Source of the DNA: JAODBQ01 sp047602055
GTDB lineage: Bacteria > Actinomycetota > Acidimicrobiia > Acidimicrobiales > Ilumatobacteraceae
Assembly: GCA_047602055.1 (NCBI GenBank)
Contig: JASGIG010000001.1
Coordinates: 1,612,001 to 1,676,000 of the forward strand
Direction of reading: 5' to 3'
DNA: 64,000 nt
In this document: piece after piece, positions 61,350-64,000 of the stretch
How positions within the stretch are numbered: position 1 is the stretch's first letter
How the letters are laid out: each line of letters begins with the position of its first letter
Notes under the pieces: model-generated
What the model saw: the letters and a program-made list of their open reading frames with translations, nothing else
Databases searched by the model: none
Told to the model about the DNA's origin: nothing
Position numbers and translations under genes: made by a program

Positions 61350-62681
61350 ATGCCCGAGCAGCTGCCGCCCCCCGGCTTCCAGCCGCCCACCCCGCCCGGC
61401 GTCGGGCAGCCACCGCCGGGCGGCGGCCCGGTCTTCGCCCCGCCCATGGGTGGTGGCGGCCCGGGCGGGCCCGGCGGCACCGGCTTCGTCCCGTTGCAGT
61501 CGGAGCCGCCGCGGCGCCCGTGGCGGAAGGGGCCGGTGGGCATCGCCGTCGCCACCGCGGCGGTCGCCGCGATCGTCGTCGGCGTGGTCGTCGTGGCCAC
61601 GTCCGGCGGCGACAGCACCGAGAGCGATCGCACCGACGTCACCGTGCCCGACCGCACCGACGCCGGCACCACCCGGCCGCCACGGACGACGACCGCCGAC
61701 ACCCGGCCGGGCGGCACGTCGCCACGGTTCTCCATCCCGCCGTTGACGGACCCGCCGCGCACGTCGACGACGGCGGGCACCGGGACGACGATCACGACGC
61801 CCTCCTCCGATGCGCCGGCCACCACGGTGGCGTCGCCCGGCGGATCGGTGCCGATCGGGGCGACGATCACCTCGGCGAGCGAGCACCTCGCGGTCACCCT
61901 GCTCGACCTGATCGACGATGCGCCCGCCGGCGAGCTCTTCGATCCCGATCCCGGCAACAAGTACGTCGCCGTGCGGCTGCACGTGGCCAACACCGGTGCC
62001 GCGTCCACCACGTCGCTCATCGCCTACGACACCCAGTTGATCGACGACGCCGGCCAGCAGTTCGGGCAGGCGTTCCTCGGCGCGGACGTCGGTCCGCAGC
62101 TGCTGATGGCGACGCTGTCGGGCAGCGACGTCCGCTCGGGTTGGCTGACGTTCGAGGTCCCGGAGGCGTCGGTGCCGCAGCGCGTGCAGACCGAGCTCGG
62201 TGACGACCTGGTGGCCTGGGATCTGACGGTCGCGCGCCAGGAGCCCAGTGCGCTCGCCCAGCCGGCACCGCCGCAGACGCCGTTCGGTTCAGCGGCCGCC
62301 GTCATCGGCCGGCTCGACGACGACCCGTTCGAGCTGACCGTCGACCAGGTGATCGACGACGCCAACCCCAGCTTCGGCAGCGCCGATCCGGGCAGCCGGT
62401 ACCTCGCCGTGCAGGTCACGTTCCACAACGTCGGCACCGCGGCGCTCGACGAGTTCCCGGAGATGGCGCTGCACCTCATCGACATCGAAGGGCAGATCTG
62501 GGAGGCGTCGTTCCTCGGCACCGACGCCGGGCCCGGCTTCGACGGCGAGGTCAAGCTCACCCCCGGTGACAGCCGCACCGGGTTCGTCAGCTTCGAGCTG
62601 CCACAGGCGGCGACGCCGCTGAAGTTGTCGGGTTCGTACGTCTCGTCGAGCGGCGAGGTGCTGTCGATGGCGTTGGCGTGA
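61350..62681 (+). CDS. membrane protein with two DUF4352-like domains
   Basis: A 443-residue single-span protein. The first 60 residues are Pro/Gly-rich (QLPPPGFQPPTPPGVGQPPP) and cytoplasmic. One membrane span lies at about residues 63-86 (GIAVATAAVAAIVVGVVVVAT), followed by a Thr/Arg/Pro linker and then two similar immunoglobulin-like DUF4352-type domains. Each has a KYVAVRLHVANTG- or RYLAVQVTFHNVG-type strand and an FLGxDxGP segment, so the gene arose by internal duplication. The role is unknown; family members are surface proteins. GCCATCATC precedes the ATG by 9 bp, suggesting a leaderless start. Confidence 0.8.
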   Translation: MPEQLPPPGFQPPTPPGVGQPPPGGGPVFAPPMGGGGPGGPGGTGFVPLQSEPPRRPWRKGPVGIAVATAAVAAIVVGVVVVATSGGDSTESDRTDVTVPDRTDAGTTRPPRTTTADTRPGGTSPRFSIPPLTDPPRTSTTAGTGTTITTPSSDAPATTVASPGGSVPIGATITSASEHLAVTLLDLIDDAPAGELFDPDPGNKYVAVRLHVANTGAASTTSLIAYDTQLIDDAGQQFGQAFLGADVGPQLLMATLSGSDVRSGWLTFEVPEASVPQRVQTELGDDLVAWDLTVARQEPSALAQPAPPQTPFGSAAAVIGRLDDDPFELTVDQVIDDANPSFGSADPGSRYLAVQVTFHNVGTAALDEFPEMALHLIDIEGQIWEASFLGTDAGPGFDGEVKLTPGDSRTGFVSFELPQAATPLKLSGSYVSSSGEVLSMALA

Positions 62682-62691
62682 CGGTGCCGGC

Positions 62692-63177
62692 GTGACGCCG
62701 GCGATCGTCGTGCTCACCGCCGCCGGTGTGGACTTCACCGTCCACGAGTTCACCCACGAGCCGTCGGGACGGAACTACGGCATCGAGGCGGCCGAGGCGC
62801 TCGGCGTCGAGCACGACCGGGTGTTCAAGACGCTGCTCGCCGACGTCCACGGCCGGCGCGGCTCGTCGCGGCCGGTCGACCAGGTCGTCGGCGTCGTCCC
62901 GGTCACCGGGCAGCTGTCGCTGCGCAAGCTGGCCGCCGCGACCGGCGCCAAGCGCGCCGAGATGTGTGCGCCCGACGTCGCCGAGCGGCTCACCGGCTAC
63001 GTCGTCGGCGGGATCAGCCCGTTCGGCCAGAAGCGCCGGCTGCCGACGGTGATCGACGAGACCTGCGAGCTGTGGGACACGATCTTCGTCAGCGGCGGCC
63101 GCCGCGGGCTCGACGTCGAGCTCGCCCCGCAGACGCTGGTCGATCTCCTCGACGCCATCGTCATCGACCTCGTTTGA
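62692..63177 (+). CDS. ybaK: YbaK/EbsC family Cys-tRNA(Pro) deacylase
   Basis: A 161-residue YbaK-domain hydrolase. It removes cysteine (or a related amino acid) wrongly attached to tRNA-Pro. EAAEALGVEHDRVFKTLLAD contains the catalytic lysine region, and VVPVTGQLSLRKLAAATGAKRAEM and GYVVGGISPFGQKRRLP hold the glycine-rich substrate loop. The length is normal and all motifs are intact. GTG start 10 bp after the DUF4352 gene. Confidence 0.93.
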   Translation: MTPAIVVLTAAGVDFTVHEFTHEPSGRNYGIEAAEALGVEHDRVFKTLLADVHGRRGSSRPVDQVVGVVPVTGQLSLRKLAAATGAKRAEMCAPDVAERLTGYVVGGISPFGQKRRLPTVIDETCELWDTIFVSGGRRGLDVELAPQTLVDLLDAIVIDLV

Positions 63178-63181
63178 TCGA

Positions 63182-63200
63182 GCTTCGGTCTCGGCGAAGC
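63182..63200. terminator. weak hairpin between convergent genes
   Basis: GCTTCG (63182-63187), 7-base loop, CGAAGC (63195-63200), just after the ybaK stop and before the convergent M48 gene. No U-tract is present. The remaining gap to 63272 has no gene. Confidence 0.35.
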
Positions 63201-63272
63201 CGCTTCCTGCGCTTGCCGTGCTCGCCGCCTCGTCTTCAGGTCGCGGTGACGCTCCGGTGAGGGGGCGGACTG

Positions 63273-64000
63273 CTAGCGGGCTCGCTGTCTGCGCAGGAGC
63301 GCCTCGATGCGCACGACGCGCAGGCGTGCCGGCGGGTGGCTGTTCCACAGCTTCTCCCAGCGCGTTGCCGTCGTCGGCGCAGCGATCACCCGTCGCAGGG
63401 CGTTGGCCAGCGGACGCCCGAAGCCCATCGCCACCGCCCGCCGGTCGGCCTGGAACTCGGCGTTGCGGCCGACGACGTTGGCGATCGCGTTCGTCATCAG
63501 CAGCCCGGCGAGGAACGGCCACGAGATCACCCGGAGCACGGCGGCGATCAGCCGGCCGACGGCGGTCAGGCTGGCCGAGTCGCGCACGAAGGTGTCGGTC
63601 GCCGCGGTGGCGACGTTCTGCAGGAACATGCCGATGCGGGCCAGCAGCATCACCGGCAGGCTCAGCCACTGGCTGACGGTGAGGGCGACGGTGTGCAGGC
63701 CGAGGTGGTGGCTCAGCTCGTGGGCGAGCACGCCGGCCAGCTCGTCGCGGGGCAGCTCGTCGAGGGCGTAGGTGGTGACGACGACGAGGTGGCCGCCGCA
63801 CGCGAACGCGTTGAGGTCGTCGGCGGGCAGCACCGCGACGGTGTAGCGGTTGCGTGGCAGGCGGTTGGCTTGGAGCACCGAACGCCACGCGGTCTCGAGC
63901 GTCGCCCGCTCCTCGGGCGTCGGCCGGCGGGCGCCGACGAGCAGCGCCAGCAACCGCACCTGGATCGGGCGGACCAGCAGCACCAGCCCGGTGGCGAGGT
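63273..64000 (-). CDS. M48 family zinc metalloprotease, partial at window edge
   Basis: At least 242 residues of an M48 (HtpX-like) membrane protease; the open frame continues past base 64000, so the N-terminus with its first membrane span is outside. The zinc motif HELSHHLGLHT follows VLAHE. Two hydrophobic spans (LSLPVMLLARIGMFL and RVISWPFLAGLLMTNAIA) follow, and the third zinc ligand is the glutamate in NAEFQADRRA. It probably cleaves damaged membrane proteins. An internal GTG at 63981-63983 is not taken as the start because upstream hydrophobic codons continue in frame. Confidence 0.87.
   Translation of the reverse strand, partial: LATGLVLLVRPIQVRLLALLVGARRPTPEERATLETAWRSVLQANRLPRNRYTVAVLPADDLNAFACGGHLVVVTTYALDELPRDELAGVLAHELSHHLGLHTVALTVSQWLSLPVMLLARIGMFLQNVATAATDTFVRDSASLTAVGRLIAAVLRVISWPFLAGLLMTNAIANVVGRNAEFQADRRAVAMGFGRPLANALRRVIAAPTTATRWEKLWNSHPPARLRVVRIEALLRRQRAR

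Overview
The window looks like chromosome of a very high-GC actinobacterium, and I would guess Acidimicrobiia/Ilumatobacter-like. Support: strong G/C bias at third codon positions, frequent GTG (and one TTG) starts, ATGA/GTGA gene overlaps, a SigB/SigF-type sigma module, and an actinobacterial-style extracellular contractile injection system (eCIS). The taxonomic placement is inference. I see no tRNA, rRNA, insertion sequence or CRISPR array.

Region 1 (1-28 kb) is metabolic. It holds an edge-cut acyl-CoA ligase, a GNAT-amine oxidase fusion whose oxidase half is circularly permuted, two enoyl-CoA hydratases, a VWA lipoprotein, an ornithine-decarboxylase-like PLP enzyme and a nitroreductase. 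Two minus-strand catabolic/transport operons follow. The first (about 13.8 to 7.3 kb) has a polar amino-acid ABC transporter, a SolA-type FAD oxidase, a crotonase, a Cds1-like cysteine desulfhydrase with a broken frame, and a nitroreductase; a divergent Lrp/AsnC regulator sits at its head. The second (23.9 to 14.4 kb) encodes a Rieske oxygenase, a GntR regulator, a PotABCD-type importer with fused permeases, a TauD-like dioxygenase, a ThDP enzyme (frameshifted) and a DUF1989 protein. A 22-bp-phased triple repeat lies upstream of it. After a divergent M20 peptidase comes an MFS exporter/TetR pair with a perfect 21-bp operator.

Region 2 (27.9-54.2 kb) is the centrepiece, an eCIS locus on the plus strand. 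In order: a DUF4255/Pvc16-like cap protein; three related, apparently membrane-anchored proteins of 715, 894 and 2500 residues carrying long carboxypeptidase-regulatory-like beta-repeat tails; a septum-formation-type lipoprotein; a PAAR-like DUF4280 tip; sheath; tube; tail-assembly protein; a 56-residue DUF6760 protein; a second tube protein; a 942-residue low-complexity protein with a HELVH motif (DUF4157-like); LysM tube-baseplate adaptor; VgrG-like spike (one frameshift); gp25; baseplate J; tail protein I-like; and a tail-anchored zinc-ribbon protein. No AAA+ ATPase, recognisable tape measure or tail fibre is seen.

Region 3 (54.2-64 kb) begins 21 bp after the eCIS genes with an antagonist/anti-sigma/sigma cassette, then a Dps protein preceded by a SigF-like promoter. 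Next come decayed or frame-broken genes (SigJ-like, LAL-type LuxR, DUF2252), a DUF1269 protein, a DUF4352 protein, a YbaK deacylase and an edge-cut M48 protease. Several single-base frame breaks share a direction, and four have an AGCTCGA sequence close by, which raises the possibility of sequence error. Functional readings of the eCIS as cell-associated and stress-controlled are inference.
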